From assembly GCF_009728145.1 (NCBI RefSeq), contig NZ_WOCA01000018.1, positions 23,147 through 87,146 of the forward strand: a DNA stretch of 64,000 nucleotides. The letters are read 5' to 3'. This document shows, piece after piece, positions 7,863-16,851 of this stretch. The translations under genes and the position numbers were made by a program. Position 1 is the stretch's first letter; every line of letters begins with the position of its first letter. The notes below the pieces were generated by a model. It ran no database searches. It was given only the letters and a program-made list of their open reading frames with translations, and was not told where the DNA came from. This stretch comes from Ornithinibacillus caprae (GTDB taxonomy: Bacteria; Bacillota; Bacilli; Bacillales; Amphibacillaceae).

Positions 7863-10100
7863 ATGGCTACAAAAGCATGGATAGGGTTTTTAGGAGAAAA
7901 ATGGAAAAAAGAAATTGATGTACGTGATTTTATCATTCAAAACTACTCCCCTTATTTAGAGGATGAGTCCTTCTTAGTTGGTCCTACAGAAAACACGAAG
8001 CAGCTTTGGGAACAAGTAATGGATTTAACAAAACAAGAACGTGAAAATGGTGGAGTCCTAAATATGGATACTTCCATTGTTTCTACCATTACATCTCATG
8101 GTCCAGGATATTTAAATAAAGAAGTTGAAAAAGTTGTTGGTTTTCAAACAGACGAACCATTCAAACGATCACTTCAACCATTTGGTGGAATTCGAATGGC
8201 AAAAGCCGCTTTAGAATCATATGGTTACGAAATAGATGAAGATGTAGAGCATGTTTTTACTGATTATCGAAAAACGCATAATCAAGGGGTATTTGATGCA
8301 TATACACCAGAAATGAAACTAGCACGTAAAGCAGGGATTATTACTGGATTGCCGGATGCTTATGGACGTGGCCGTATCATAGGTGACTACCGAAGAGTGG
8401 CATTATACGGTGTCGATCGATTAATCAAAGCAAAGCAAGATGACTTAGCGATCATTGGTGGAAATGGTGTCATGTCTGATGACGTCATTCGTGACCGTGA
8501 AGAAACAATGGAGCAAATTCGTGCATTACAAGAGTTGAAACAACTAGCTAATCTGTATGGTTATGACATTACAGAACCAGCAACAAATGCACATGAAGCT
8601 TTTCAATGGTTATATTTTGCCTATTTAGCAGCCATTAAAGAACAAAATGGTGCAGCTATGAGTCTGGGGCGAGTTTCTACCTTCTTAGACATTTACATGG
8701 AACGGGATATTCTAAATGGTGTGATGACCGAAGAGGAAGCACAAGAACTAGTTGATCACTTTGTTATGAAACTTCGTTTAGTCAAATTTGCTCGTACACC
8801 AGATTATAATGAACTATTTAGCGGAGACCCAACATGGGTAACAGAATCCATTGGAGGTATCTCTAAGGATGGTACACCACTTGTTACCAAAAACTCGTTT
8901 AGATTTTTACACACGTTAACAAATTTGGGACCTGCTCCAGAGCCTAACTTAACCGTATTATGGTCTGAAAAATTACCAGATAAATTTAAACGTTTTTGCG
9001 CGAACATGTCCATTCAAACTAGCTCCATACAATATGAAAATGATGATATTATGCGTGACATCTACGGAGACGATTATGGTATTGCTTGCTGCGTTTCACC
9101 TATGGAAATCGGTAAACAAATGCAATTTTTTGGTGCACGAGCTAATCTAGCAAAAGCATTATTATATGCAATTAATGGTGGTAAAGATGAAAAATTAGGT
9201 ATTCAAGTAGCACCTTCCTATGAACCAATTACTTCTGAGTATCTTGATTATGAGGAAGTGATAAGTAAATATGACAATATGTTAGATTGGCTTGCCGGTT
9301 TATATGTCAATTCATTGAATGTCATTCACTATATGCATGACAGATACAGCTACGAACGATTAGAAATGGCATTACACGACCGAGAGGTGCTCCGTACGAT
9401 GGCTTGTGGTGTTGCTGGATTGTCTGTGGTAGCTGATTCATTAAGTGCAATCAAATATGCAAAAGTAAAACCGATTCGTGATGAGCACGGTATAGCAGTT
9501 GATTTTGTAACTGAAGGTGAATTTCCGAAATACGGAAATAACGACGATCGTGTTGATGAAATTGCAGTTAATCTCGTGAAACGATTCATGAATAAAATTA
9601 AGCAACATAAAACCTATCGTAATGCTGTACCAACACAATCTATTTTAACCATTACATCTAATGTGGTTTATGGTAAGAAAACTGGTACAACGCCAGATGG
9701 TAGAAAAGCTGGCGAACCATTTGCACCAGGAGCAAACCCAATGCATGGACGCGACACCAAAGGTGCTCTGGCATCCTTAACTTCGGTTGCTAAACTGCCA
9801 TTCGACTATTCTATGGATGGAATTAGTAATACATTTTCCATCGTACCAAAAGCATTAGGAAGAGATGATGACATAAGAAAAGTAAACCTAGTAGGTTTAT
9901 TAGATGGCTATACCATCAAAGGGGGACACCACTTAAACATTAACGTTTTTGAACGGGAGACCTTATTAGATGCAATGGATCATCCTGAGAAATACCCTCA
10001 GTTAACAATCCGAGTATCCGGATATGCGGTTAACTTTATCAAACTAACCAGAGAACAACAAATAGACGTCATCAACCGCACATTCCACGAAAGCCGCTAG
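7863..10100 (+). CDS. pflB: Formate acetyltransferase (pyruvate formate-lyase), 745 aa
   Basis: This glycyl-radical enzyme converts pyruvate and CoA to acetyl-CoA and formate under anoxia. The catalytic cysteine pair is in [12 protein letters not shown] (Cys409, Cys410) and the radical glycine lies in RVSGYAVNF (Gly720) near the C-terminus. Length and domain order are those of the family. The start follows a TTGGAGGG site. The activase gene pflA lies downstream, separated by a palindromic repeat. Two Rex-like sites upstream suggest induction when NADH accumulates. The organism should therefore be able to ferment. Confidence 0.97.
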   Translation: MATKAWIGFLGEKWKKEIDVRDFIIQNYSPYLEDESFLVGPTENTKQLWEQVMDLTKQERENGGVLNMDTSIVSTITSHGPGYLNKEVEKVVGFQTDEPFKRSLQPFGGIRMAKAALESYGYEIDEDVEHVFTDYRKTHNQGVFDAYTPEMKLARKAGIITGLPDAYGRGRIIGDYRRVALYGVDRLIKAKQDDLAIIGGNGVMSDDVIRDREETMEQIRALQELKQLANLYGYDITEPATNAHEAFQWLYFAYLAAIKEQNGAAMSLGRVSTFLDIYMERDILNGVMTEEEAQELVDHFVMKLRLVKFARTPDYNELFSGDPTWVTESIGGISKDGTPLVTKNSFRFLHTLTNLGPAPEPNLTVLWSEKLPDKFKRFCANMSIQTSSIQYENDDIMRDIYGDDYGIACCVSPMEIGKQMQFFGARANLAKALLYAINGGKDEKLGIQVAPSYEPITSEYLDYEEVISKYDNMLDWLAGLYVNSLNVIHYMHDRYSYERLEMALHDREVLRTMACGVAGLSVVADSLSAIKYAKVKPIRDEHGIAVDFVTEGEFPKYGNNDDRVDEIAVNLVKRFMNKIKQHKTYRNAVPTQSILTITSNVVYGKKTGTTPDGRKAGEPFAPGANPMHGRDTKGALASLTSVAKLPFDYSMDGISNTFSIVPKALGRDDDIRKVNLVGLLDGYTIKGGHHLNINVFERETLLDAMDHPEKYPQLTIRVSGYAVNFIKLTREQQIDVINRTFHESR

Positions 10101-10115
10101 CATTTTATTCGAGGA

Positions 10116-10154
10116 GTGCCTGTCACTTGTCGATTTTCGACAAGTGACAGGCAC
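10116..10154. repeat. Dispersed palindromic element, copy 1 (full)
   Basis: The 18-base arm GTGCCTGTCACTTGTCGA (10116-10133) is followed by three T and its exact reverse complement (10137-10154). It lies between pflB and pflA. Nearly the same palindrome is at 52189-52231 and a single arm is at 28066-28084, so it is a mobile or amplified sequence and not just a local terminator; there is no U run after it. Confidence 0.85.
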
Positions 10155-10215
10155 CGGCCAAGTCTTTATGTAGATTGCCTTCGTTACATCTGCCAAATAA
10201 GGGGAGGATTTCAAA

Positions 10216-10965
10216 ATGAAAGGTAGAATTCATTCTGTTGAAACTTGTGGGACACTTGATGGTCCTGGAATACGTTATGTTTTATTTATGCAAGGGTGCT
10301 TGTTGCGTTGCCAATTTTGCCATAATCCAGACACATGGAAAATGGGTGATGGTAAGGAAGTAACGGTCGAAGAATTAATGAAAGACATAACGTCCTACCT
10401 TCCCTTCTTTCAAGCATCAGGCGGTGGTGTTACTGTGAGTGGTGGAGAACCACTCTTGCATACGAAATTTTTAGTTGAGCTGTTTAAAGAACTTAAAAAA
10501 TATGATATTCATACAACAATTGATACTTCAGGAGGATGTTTTTCACGCTCTCCATCCTTCTTAACATCATTAGATGAACTTCTTAGTCTAACTGATTTAG
10601 TTTTACTAGATTTAAAACAAATAGATCCACTTAAACACAAAAAATTGACTGGACTATCCAATGAACATATTCTAGACTTCGCTAATTATCTAGCTGAGAA
10701 AGAAGTCCCTATTTGGGTTCGCCATGTGCTTGTACCAGGAAAATCCGATTTTGATGAAGACCTATACAATTTATCTGATTTCATTCAAACTCTACCCAAT
10801 GTAGAAAAGGTAGAAGTATTGCCTTACCACAAATTAGGCGTTTACAAATGGGAAGCTTTAGGATATGAATATCCTTTAGAAGGTGTTGAACCCCCTACCG
10901 CAGATCGAGTAAGAAATGCAGAAGCTATTCTATCAAGATCCATTAAGGCATGGAAAGTAGGATAA
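10216..10965 (+). CDS. pflA: Pyruvate formate-lyase-activating enzyme (249 aa)
   Basis: A radical-SAM enzyme that abstracts the hydrogen from the PflB glycine to make the active radical. The cluster-binding CxxxCxxC is seen as [12 protein letters not shown] (Cys28, Cys32, Cys35), followed by the SAM-binding [13 protein letters not shown] segment and the LLDLKQID stretch typical of PflA. The start has an AAGGGGAGG site. It lies 115 bases after pflB and is probably co-transcribed, with the palindromic element lying in the intercistronic RNA. Confidence 0.97.
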   Translation: MKGRIHSVETCGTLDGPGIRYVLFMQGCLLRCQFCHNPDTWKMGDGKEVTVEELMKDITSYLPFFQASGGGVTVSGGEPLLHTKFLVELFKELKKYDIHTTIDTSGGCFSRSPSFLTSLDELLSLTDLVLLDLKQIDPLKHKKLTGLSNEHILDFANYLAEKEVPIWVRHVLVPGKSDFDEDLYNLSDFIQTLPNVEKVEVLPYHKLGVYKWEALGYEYPLEGVEPPTADRVRNAEAILSRSIKAWKVG

Positions 10966-11028
10966 GTTTGAAAACTTGAGTGTAGTAACTATTCGTTCAT
11001 AACTAACTGAGCATAGAGTTTAACCATT

Positions 11029-11072
11029 ATGAGTATGAAAAAGCTGGCGTTAAACAGCTTTTTCATACTCAT
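11029..11072. terminator. Bidirectional terminator after pflA
   Basis: An 18-bp stem (ATGAGTATGAAAAAGCTG at 11029-11046 with its complement at 11055-11072) around an 8-nt loop, lying between the convergent pflA and glyoxalase-fold genes. Confidence 0.8.
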
Positions 11073-11094
11073 ATTTATTCCAGTAACATAATTT

Positions 11095-12006
11095 TTAGTT
11101 ACCATTAAATGCTTCTTTTAATTTTTCTATATCAAATTTTTTCATTTTAAGAAATGCTTTTGTTAATCGATCCATTTGTTCGTTTGTCCCATTTGCCATC
11201 ATTTCACTCATAACTTCTGGCCAAATTTGCCAAGAGACACCGTACTTATCTTTCAACCACCCACATTGTTCTGCTTTTGGATCTGAGGATAGCTTTTCCC
11301 AGTAATAATCAATCTCTGCTTGATTTTCGCATTGGACTAAAAGTGAAATGGCTTCATTAAATTTGTAGGTATGCGACTGAGCACTATCCATAGCAGCAAA
11401 CCATTGTTTCTCTAGCATAAAATCTGTAAACATCAATGTCCCTTCTTTGTCCGGCTCCATGCCTGCTGGGTACCGTGCGATACTCCCTCGTCTTGACTCA
11501 TTGAAAACAGACAGATAAAAATCACTGGCTTCCTCTGCCTTACCGCACACATCTTGCACATACATCAATGAAGGTACGATAAATGGTCGTTCTTCACCAT
11601 CTGGGTTGGTGAGAATCAGTTGCCATGTCAGGCCATACTTATCCTGAATCCATCCGTAGCGCTTACTAAATGGATATTCTTGAAGTGGCATAAGTGGAGT
11701 ACCACCTTGGGACAACTTTTCCCAAAGTTGATCTAAATTTCCCCTAGCGTTCTCATCTCTAGAAGGATCAAAATTTACAAAAAAAGAAATCGATGGATTG
11801 AAATGAAAATGTGGTCCTCCATTTATAGCCATGAATGAATATCCCGCGAGATTAAAAGAAACGGTGTCACTATCACCAGATGGTGTATCATGAATCGTTG
11901 TGATATTGGTGATTTTAGAATTTGGAAATATGGATGTATAGAATTGTGCAGCTTCTTTTGCTTCTTGATTAAACCATAAATGTGGGACAATTTTTTGTTC
12001 TATCAT
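11095..12006 (-). CDS. Two-domain VOC (PhnB-like glyoxalase-fold) protein (303 aa)
   Basis: Two tandem PhnB-type vicinal-oxygen-chelate domains (about res 1-140 and 145-285). Each begins with a PHLWF/PSLMYV strand and contains FY(T/L)S(I/V)F and a late KYGxxWQ(L/I) motif (DKYGLTWQLIL, DKYGVSWQIWP). Such proteins are usually annotated as 3-demethylubiquinone methyltransferase-like, but that activity is not implied. Together with the downstream-of-ArsR SRPBCC gene it forms a gene set common in Bacillaceae. Start ATG 12006 has a GGAGGAGATATC-type ribosome site. Substrate unknown. Confidence 0.85.
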   Translation of the reverse strand: MIEQKIVPHLWFNQEAKEAAQFYTSIFPNSKITNITTIHDTPSGDSDTVSFNLAGYSFMAINGGPHFHFNPSISFFVNFDPSRDENARGNLDQLWEKLSQGGTPLMPLQEYPFSKRYGWIQDKYGLTWQLILTNPDGEERPFIVPSLMYVQDVCGKAEEASDFYLSVFNESRRGSIARYPAGMEPDKEGTLMFTDFMLEKQWFAAMDSAQSHTYKFNEAISLLVQCENQAEIDYYWEKLSSDPKAEQCGWLKDKYGVSWQIWPEVMSEMMANGTNEQMDRLTKAFLKMKKFDIEKLKEAFNGN

Positions 12007-12036
12007 TGATATCTCCTCCTTTCAAATGAATGGTAC

Positions 12037-12552
12037 TTATTTTACCTCGTTAAGATGCTCTTCTAGACGGTTCCAAGTTTCGGCGATTCCTTGTAACATT
12101 CCCATGTCCATGACCGTGTTGAGAGCTTCTGCAGATACATATTCAGCACGATTAACTAGTTTCGTCTTTCCATCCAGATCGACGAATTCTAAAGTGATCT
12201 CAGATGATGGCATCGTTTCGTTGATAGTACCATCAGCATCAGAGAAGTAATCAGTGTAACGAATCATCTCTGGTTCGATAATATCCTTGTAAACGACTTT
12301 TCCCCATGACTCCATACCATAATACTCTCCTTGATTTTGGTCAATACACTTCATACAAAAATGCCATGTACCACCTGGTCGGAAGTCAATCTTGCAAACT
12401 GGAAGGTCCCAGCCGCTTGGTCCCCACCAATGCTTGAGATGCTCAGGTTCTTTAAACATTTCAAATACGAGTTCGCGGGGTGCATCAAAAGTGCGTTCCA
12501 GTATTAACACCTGATCGCCCTCTACTCTAGACTTTAATTCATTCATTGACAT
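12037..12552 (-). CDS. SRPBCC/AHSA1-domain protein (171 aa)
   Basis: An Aha1/START-fold protein: LERTFDAPRELVFEMFKEPEHLKHWWGP is the family's opening signature (quoted in part), followed by FRPGGTWHF and late EYVSAEALNTVMDMGMLQG. The ATG at 12552 is chosen over a TTG at 12570 because GGAGG lies seven bases before it. The pairing of an ArsR regulator with an AHSA1 protein and a PhnB-like protein is recurrent in bacteria; a hydrophobic small ligand is likely. The gene ends 30 bases before the VOC gene start, so the three are probably one unit. Confidence 0.85.
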   Translation of the reverse strand: MSMNELKSRVEGDQVLILERTFDAPRELVFEMFKEPEHLKHWWGPSGWDLPVCKIDFRPGGTWHFCMKCIDQNQGEYYGMESWGKVVYKDIIEPEMIRYTDYFSDADGTINETMPSSEITLEFVDLDGKTKLVNRAEYVSAEALNTVMDMGMLQGIAETWNRLEEHLNEVK

Positions 12553-12716
12553 TCTAATTCCTCCATTCAATTAGTTAATCTTTCATTTCCTTTTTCCTAC
12601 ACAGCAAAGTTTTCCTTCGTCAAGGATGACTAATTGTCTCTGAATTGGGTGGTATTAATTGAAATAATTTCATCTAATTTATCGAAGAGACTTTGCGAAT
12701 GTTTGCTAACTAGTCA

Positions 12717-13043
12717 TCAATTAAGTGGTTTCTTCCCCTGTAGTACATTGAGATAATCATCCAACCGATCCATCTTCGCTTCCCACATTCGACGGTAGGA
12801 GTCAAGCCACTTATCCAACTCTTGAAGTGGTTCTGGTCTTAGCTTATATATTCTACGATTAGCCATTGCCTGAACCTCGACAAGACCAGCTTCGCTTAAA
12901 ACGCGAAGGTGCTTCGAAGTTTGGGGCTGGTTTAGCTTTAGCTTCTCCGCAATCTCTCCTACCGGGAGCGGTTCATCAAGAAGAAGATCGACGATGGCAA
13001 GACGATTGGGTTCAGCCAGTGCACTAAATGTTTGTACGTTCAT
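12717..13043 (-). CDS. ArsR-family winged-helix repressor (108 aa)
   Basis: A compact winged-helix protein beginning FSALAEPNRLAIVDLL, with recognition helix region LNQPQTSKHLRVLSEAGLV and wing ANRRIYKLRPE. There are no Cys ligands in the usual metal-sensing positions, which places it with the metal-independent ArsR members that sit beside AHSA1-type genes. It probably represses its own promoter and the SRPBCC and VOC genes lying 165 bases downstream. Its effector is unknown. Confidence 0.9.
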   Translation of the reverse strand: MNVQTFSALAEPNRLAIVDLLLDEPLPVGEIAEKLKLNQPQTSKHLRVLSEAGLVEVQAMANRRIYKLRPEPLQELDKWLDSYRRMWEAKMDRLDDYLNVLQGKKPLN

Positions 13044-13247
13044 GTTGCATTCTCTCCTTACATGTGGATTTTCTCAAAATAAAAGGCGCATGTTGTTACT
13101 TGTAGAATACCACCTCTGAGTTTTTAAACTTAACTATGTCGACTTTGTTGTTGAATCCATTATTCCACATTAGGAATATTCCTGTCAAGGAATATAGAGA
13201 TTTTTTTAAAGATAATATAAAATACCTATTTATAGCACTCCGCCGTT

Positions 13248-14064
13248 GAGTTACCGTTTTGGGTTTTACGATCCACTTTTGGGCACTCATCACTCCCATG
13301 AGTTACCGTTTTGAGTTTTGTGATCTGCTTTTGGGCTCTCATCACTCCCATGAGTTACCGTTTCAGAGTTTTCGATCAGCATTTGGGCTCTCATAACCCC
13401 GATGAGTTACCGTTTCAGAGTTTCCGATCCACTTTTGGGCACTCATAACCCCGATGAGTTACCGTTTCAGAGTTTTCGATCAGCATTTGGGCTCTCATAA
13501 CCCCGATGAGTTACCGTTTCAGAGTTTCCGATCCACTTTTGGGCTCTCATAACCCCGATGAGTTACCGTTTCAGAGTTTCCGATCTGCTTTTGGGCTCTC
13601 ATAACCCCGATGAGTTACCGTTTCAGAGTTTCCGATCTGCTTTTGGGCTCTCATCACTCCCATGAGTTACCGTTTTGAGTTTTGTGATCTGCTTTTGGGC
13701 TCTCATCACTCCCATGAGTTACCGTTTCAGAGTTTTCGATCAGCATTTGGGCACTCATAACCCTGATGAGTTACCGTTTCAGAGTTTCCGATCCACTTTT
13801 GGGCACTCATAACCCCGATGAGTTACCGTTTCAGAGTTTTCGATCAGCATTTGGGCACTCATAACCCCGATGAGTGAGTTACCGTTTCAGAGTTTCCGAT
13901 CTGCTTTTGGGCACTCATAACCCCGATGAGTTACCGTTTCAGAGTTTTCGATCAGCATTTGGGCACTCATCACCCCGATGAGTTACCGTTTCAGAGTTTC
14001 CGATCTGCTTTTGGGCACTCATCACCCCGATGAGTTACCGTTCTAGTGTTTTCGATCCATTTTA
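13248..14064. repeat. 52-bp tandem repeat array, 15 units plus a partial unit
   Basis: Units begin GAGTTACCGTTTCAGAGTTT and end near CTCATAACCCCGAT. Fifteen units of exactly 52 bases run head to tail, with a single extra GAGT at about 13872 and a degenerate sixteenth unit from 14032. Variation is mosaic: alternative blocks (CGATCAGCATTT, CGATCCACTTTT, CGATCTGCTTTT; AACCCCG or CACTCCC) are shuffled among units. Each unit junction forms CTCAT-N7-ATGAG, a small hairpin whose stem is constant while the loop varies. Since 52 is not a multiple of three, all frames are broken and the array is non-coding. Confidence 0.97.
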
Positions 14065-14079
14065 GTTTGAAAAAGACAG

Positions 14080-14115
14080 CTCTAAAAACAAAAACACTTG
14101 GATTTACCAAGTGTT
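14080..14115 (-). terminator. Terminator for the DUF4870-like gene
   Basis: On the minus strand AACACTTGG pairs with CCAAGTGTT (plus 14093-14115, 5-nt loop) and is followed by TTTTTGTTTTT. It lies between the repeat array and the membrane protein gene. Confidence 0.75.
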
Positions 14116-14197
14116 AAGTATAGGTTCTAATTTGGATAGAGCTAAAATCCGTACAGACTACATTCCCCCGTTTTTCTCATACTCAGTAGCATGCTTC

Positions 14198-14578
14198 CTA
14201 TTTTAAGATTTGCATCTTTCCGATCAAAGGCAGTGATTTTTCTTGCCCGTTTGCTGCATTGATGATTCCTATAACCGCCCACACTAACCAAAACAGACTA
14301 CCTAATGGCAATATTAATAGCCAACCAATAACTGGAATGATTGATCCCACAATATATATTGCAAAACCTATAATAAACAGAACCAGTCCTTGATTGGTAT
14401 GATACATCGCAAACTTAGATTCCTTTGCGGCTAGAAGTGGAACAATAAAAAGGAATCCAATATAAGCTAAAATAGCCATTCCTTTATTGTTTTTCACATC
14501 CTCTAATGTTGAACTGTCTTGCTCTTCAAATGCATCTTCCACCTTCTCTTCTACATTTTCATTTTTTTCATCAGACAT
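14198..14578 (-). CDS. DUF4870-type small membrane protein (126 aa)
   Basis: An acidic, charged N-terminal 40 residues precede three or four hydrophobic helices (AILAYIGFLFIVPLLAA, then ESKFAMYHTNQGLVLF, IIGFAIYIVGSIIPVIG, LFWLVWAVIGIINAA). The short motif KFAMYHTNQGL and the C-terminal NAANGQEKSLPLIG resemble the DUF4870/Tic20-like family. The ATG at 14578 is preferred over upstream starts because of an AAAGGAGG site eight bases before it. The role is unknown; a membrane stress or insertion function has been guessed for relatives. Confidence 0.75.
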   Translation of the reverse strand: MSDEKNENVEEKVEDAFEEQDSSTLEDVKNNKGMAILAYIGFLFIVPLLAAKESKFAMYHTNQGLVLFIIGFAIYIVGSIIPVIGWLLILPLGSLFWLVWAVIGIINAANGQEKSLPLIGKMQILK

Positions 14579-14791
14579 TTCAAAGACCTCCTTTACATTT
14601 TTAACGCTTAATGAATTCAAAAAACACGTTACACAATTATATGAAGCAAAATTCAAAATAGTTCAATTTTACCACTATTTTTCTATATTTTTCTTAAAAA
14701 TGGATGATTACATTTTTTTAAAGAGACTTTTCTATTTAAAATAACTTGTACTACATTTTAAATTCTGATAATATATACTCAATTTCATATA

Positions 14792-14995
14792 AGACCTCAT
14801 TAGATCGGTGAGGTAGAGGTGCAGCAGATATAAGTAATTAACAGGAGAATGACAACGATGAGAGTTGATGAAAGGATTTGTTGCCGAAGCATAATAAGGG
14901 TCAAACTTATTATCGCTGGGATGTCTTTGAATAAGAGTCATACTGTCATGCGAGTCATGTGCATGGAGAACTACTGATCGAAATGGAGGATAACG
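14792..14995 (+). ncRNA. Lysine riboswitch (L box), copy 1
   Basis: The conserved L-box segments appear in order: GAGGTAGAGGTGC, GAAAGGAT with TTGCCGAAGC, GCTGGGATGTCTT, ACTGTCATG, and GGAGAACTACTGATCG. The outer stem P1 forms between CCTCATTAGATCGGT (from about 14795) and the region ending GGAGG near 14990. A terminator follows at once, so lysine binding should stop transcription of the downstream amidohydrolase gene. The copy at 26152 is almost the same in its core. Confidence 0.95.
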
Positions 14996-15005
14996 TATAT
15001 TGTTT

Positions 15006-15040
15006 TACAATGGTGGTTATTTTCTATCGTTGTTTTTTTG
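15006..15040 (+). terminator. Riboswitch-controlled terminator (copy 1)
   Basis: ACAATGGTGG pairs, with G-U wobbles, to TATCGTTGT and is followed by TTTTTTTG. It is the expression platform of the lysine riboswitch. Confidence 0.7.
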
Positions 15041-15129
15041 TGCTTAAAAAGCCCACTATGCATTGTTCCATGCCCTTCATTCAGTTTTTCTCTCCAGTGT
15101 ACAAAGTAAAATACAAGGAGAGGTACACC

Positions 15130-16751
15130 ATGAGAAAAATATATACCAATGGAAATATCTACACGTTTGATTCCACCAAACCAACTGTCCAAGCTGTTGT
15201 AATAGAAAGTGGTCGCTTTATTGACATGGGTTCTACAGAGAATATGTTACTTCATTGGAACAATGCCCACACGGAAGTAATCTCACTTGACGGCAAAACT
15301 GTCACACCTGGTTTAGTAGATAGCCATCTTCATCTATCCATGATTGCAGATAAGTTTATTAATCTAGACCTTACAGGCATTACTTCAAAACGGGAAATGC
15401 TAGGAAAAATTCAAGCAAAAGCAGCTACGCTTAGCCAAGGTGAATGGTTACTAGGTTTTGGGTGGGATGAGAATTTATTCTCGGATGGTTCTATCCCAAC
15501 TATTCAAGAGCTAGATTATGTAGCACCAGGAAACCCACTTTTAATTGCTAGAATTTGCAGTCACGCCAATGTTGTAAATAGTAAAGCATTAGAAGTGAGT
15601 CATTATCATCCAAATATCAGTATTCCTGAAGGCGGTAAAATCGTTCTTGATGAAGTAACGAAAAAGCCAACTGGGCTGGTATTAGAGTCAGCTAAAGAAA
15701 TCTTTTTACAACATATTCCTAAAAAATCATTTTCAGAATTAAAGAATGCTATGAGACTAGCTATACAATTTTCCATCAAACAAGGCTTAACGAGCGTACA
15801 TTCTAATGACCCTCTATTTTTAGGTGGGTTGCATCAAACCTACCGTATTTACGATGAATTGTTGAATGAAGAAAATCTTGGTTTACGTTCTAACCTGTTA
15901 ATTAATCATGAATTTCTTCCGGATTTACGTGATGAATGTATGCTGGATATGGTAACGATACATTAACTATTGGAGCAGTAAAACTATTTGCTGATGGTGC
16001 ATTTGGCCGAAGAACAGCTTTATTATCTGAGGAGTATGCAGATGATCCAGGAAACTATGGTGAAGCAATGTACGACCAGGAAACACTATTTGACATTGTA
16101 AAAAGATCTCGTGATTTATCAATGCCTATTGCGGTTCATACCATTGGCGATCAAGCACTTAAGAATATTCTAGATATACTTGATCAATTTCCGACAGTAA
16201 CTTATCGTGATCGGCTGATTCACGCACAAGTCGTTACCGAAGATTTAATTAAACGACTTGCTAAACCAAGTCGTGTTGCGGATATTCAGCCTAGATTTTT
16301 AGCTAGTGATTTCCCTTGGGTACAGGAACGTCTTGGTGAAAAACGATTACCTCTTGCCTATGCATGGAAATCGTTATTGGATGCTGGTGTTATTTGTGCT
16401 GGTGGGTCAGATGCGCCAGTTGAACCAGTAAATCCATTATTAGGTATTCATGCTGCTGTTACGAGAAGAGTTCCTGATGAAACGTATATGGAATATAATC
16501 CAGAACAAAAATTATCCATGAATGAAGCATTTCGTCTATTTACAGAACTAACTGCTTACGCAACCAATGAAGAAACCACAAAAGGAACAATTTCTAGAGG
16601 AAAATTAGCTGATATGACGGTTTATTCTAAAAATCCGTTTACGATGGAAGATGCCGATGAGTTATTACAAACTGATATCGAAATGACGATTATCGGTGGA
16701 GACATAAAATACAATAAAGCAGAAGAAACACAATTAAAGGAAACTTGTTAG
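15130..16751 (+). pseudogene. YtcJ-type metal-dependent amidohydrolase gene with an internal frameshift
   Basis: A single amidohydrolase of about 540 residues is encoded in two frames. Part one (15130-15966) starts at an ATG after AAGGAGAGG and contains the metal-site motif VDSHLHLS. Part two (from about 15936 to 16751) supplies KLFADGAFGRRTALLS, AVHTIGDQAL, ADIQPRF and GGSDAPVEP, the rest of the active site. At about 15934-15936 one base appears to be missing: adding a base after GATGA would join ...LRDE to MYAGYGND as in relatives. Two TGA codons precede the second frame, so it is not independently well started. No slippery heptamer is visible. It is therefore a pseudogene, or a base error in the record. 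A lysine riboswitch controls it. Confidence 0.8.
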
Positions 16752-16806
16752 AAAGGTTATCCAACGTTATATAGTACAATCTTTAATGAAAATCTATAAT
16801 AATAGA

Positions 16807-16850
16807 AAAGAAGTAACTACCGCAATATAAAAAGTAGTTACTTCTTTATT
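16807..16850. terminator. Bidirectional terminator between amidohydrolase and NhaC genes
   Basis: AAAGAAGTAACTAC (16807-16820) pairs with GTAGTTACTTCTTT (16834-16847), followed by ATTTTT on the plus strand. Confidence 0.85.
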
Positions 16851-16851
16851 T

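Noticed and set aside
9350..9638. Minus-strand ORFs within pflB
   Set aside because: Antisense shadows of a strongly conserved enzyme gene without ribosome sites.
13096..13299. Minus-strand ORF of 67 codons upstream of the ArsR gene
   Set aside because: It starts inside the first unit of the 52-bp array and has no ribosome site.
13248..14064. CRISPR-like appearance of a regular repeat array
   Set aside because: Units abut directly with no unique spacers, the period is 52 bases, and no cas genes are present.
14959..15129. N-terminal extension of the amidohydrolase frame
   Set aside because: It is inside the lysine riboswitch and its terminator; a proper ribosome site precedes the ATG at 15130.
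15925..15970. Programmed ribosomal frameshift in the amidohydrolase
   Set aside because: No slippery heptamer, stimulatory hairpin or internal ribosome-like site was seen at the junction.
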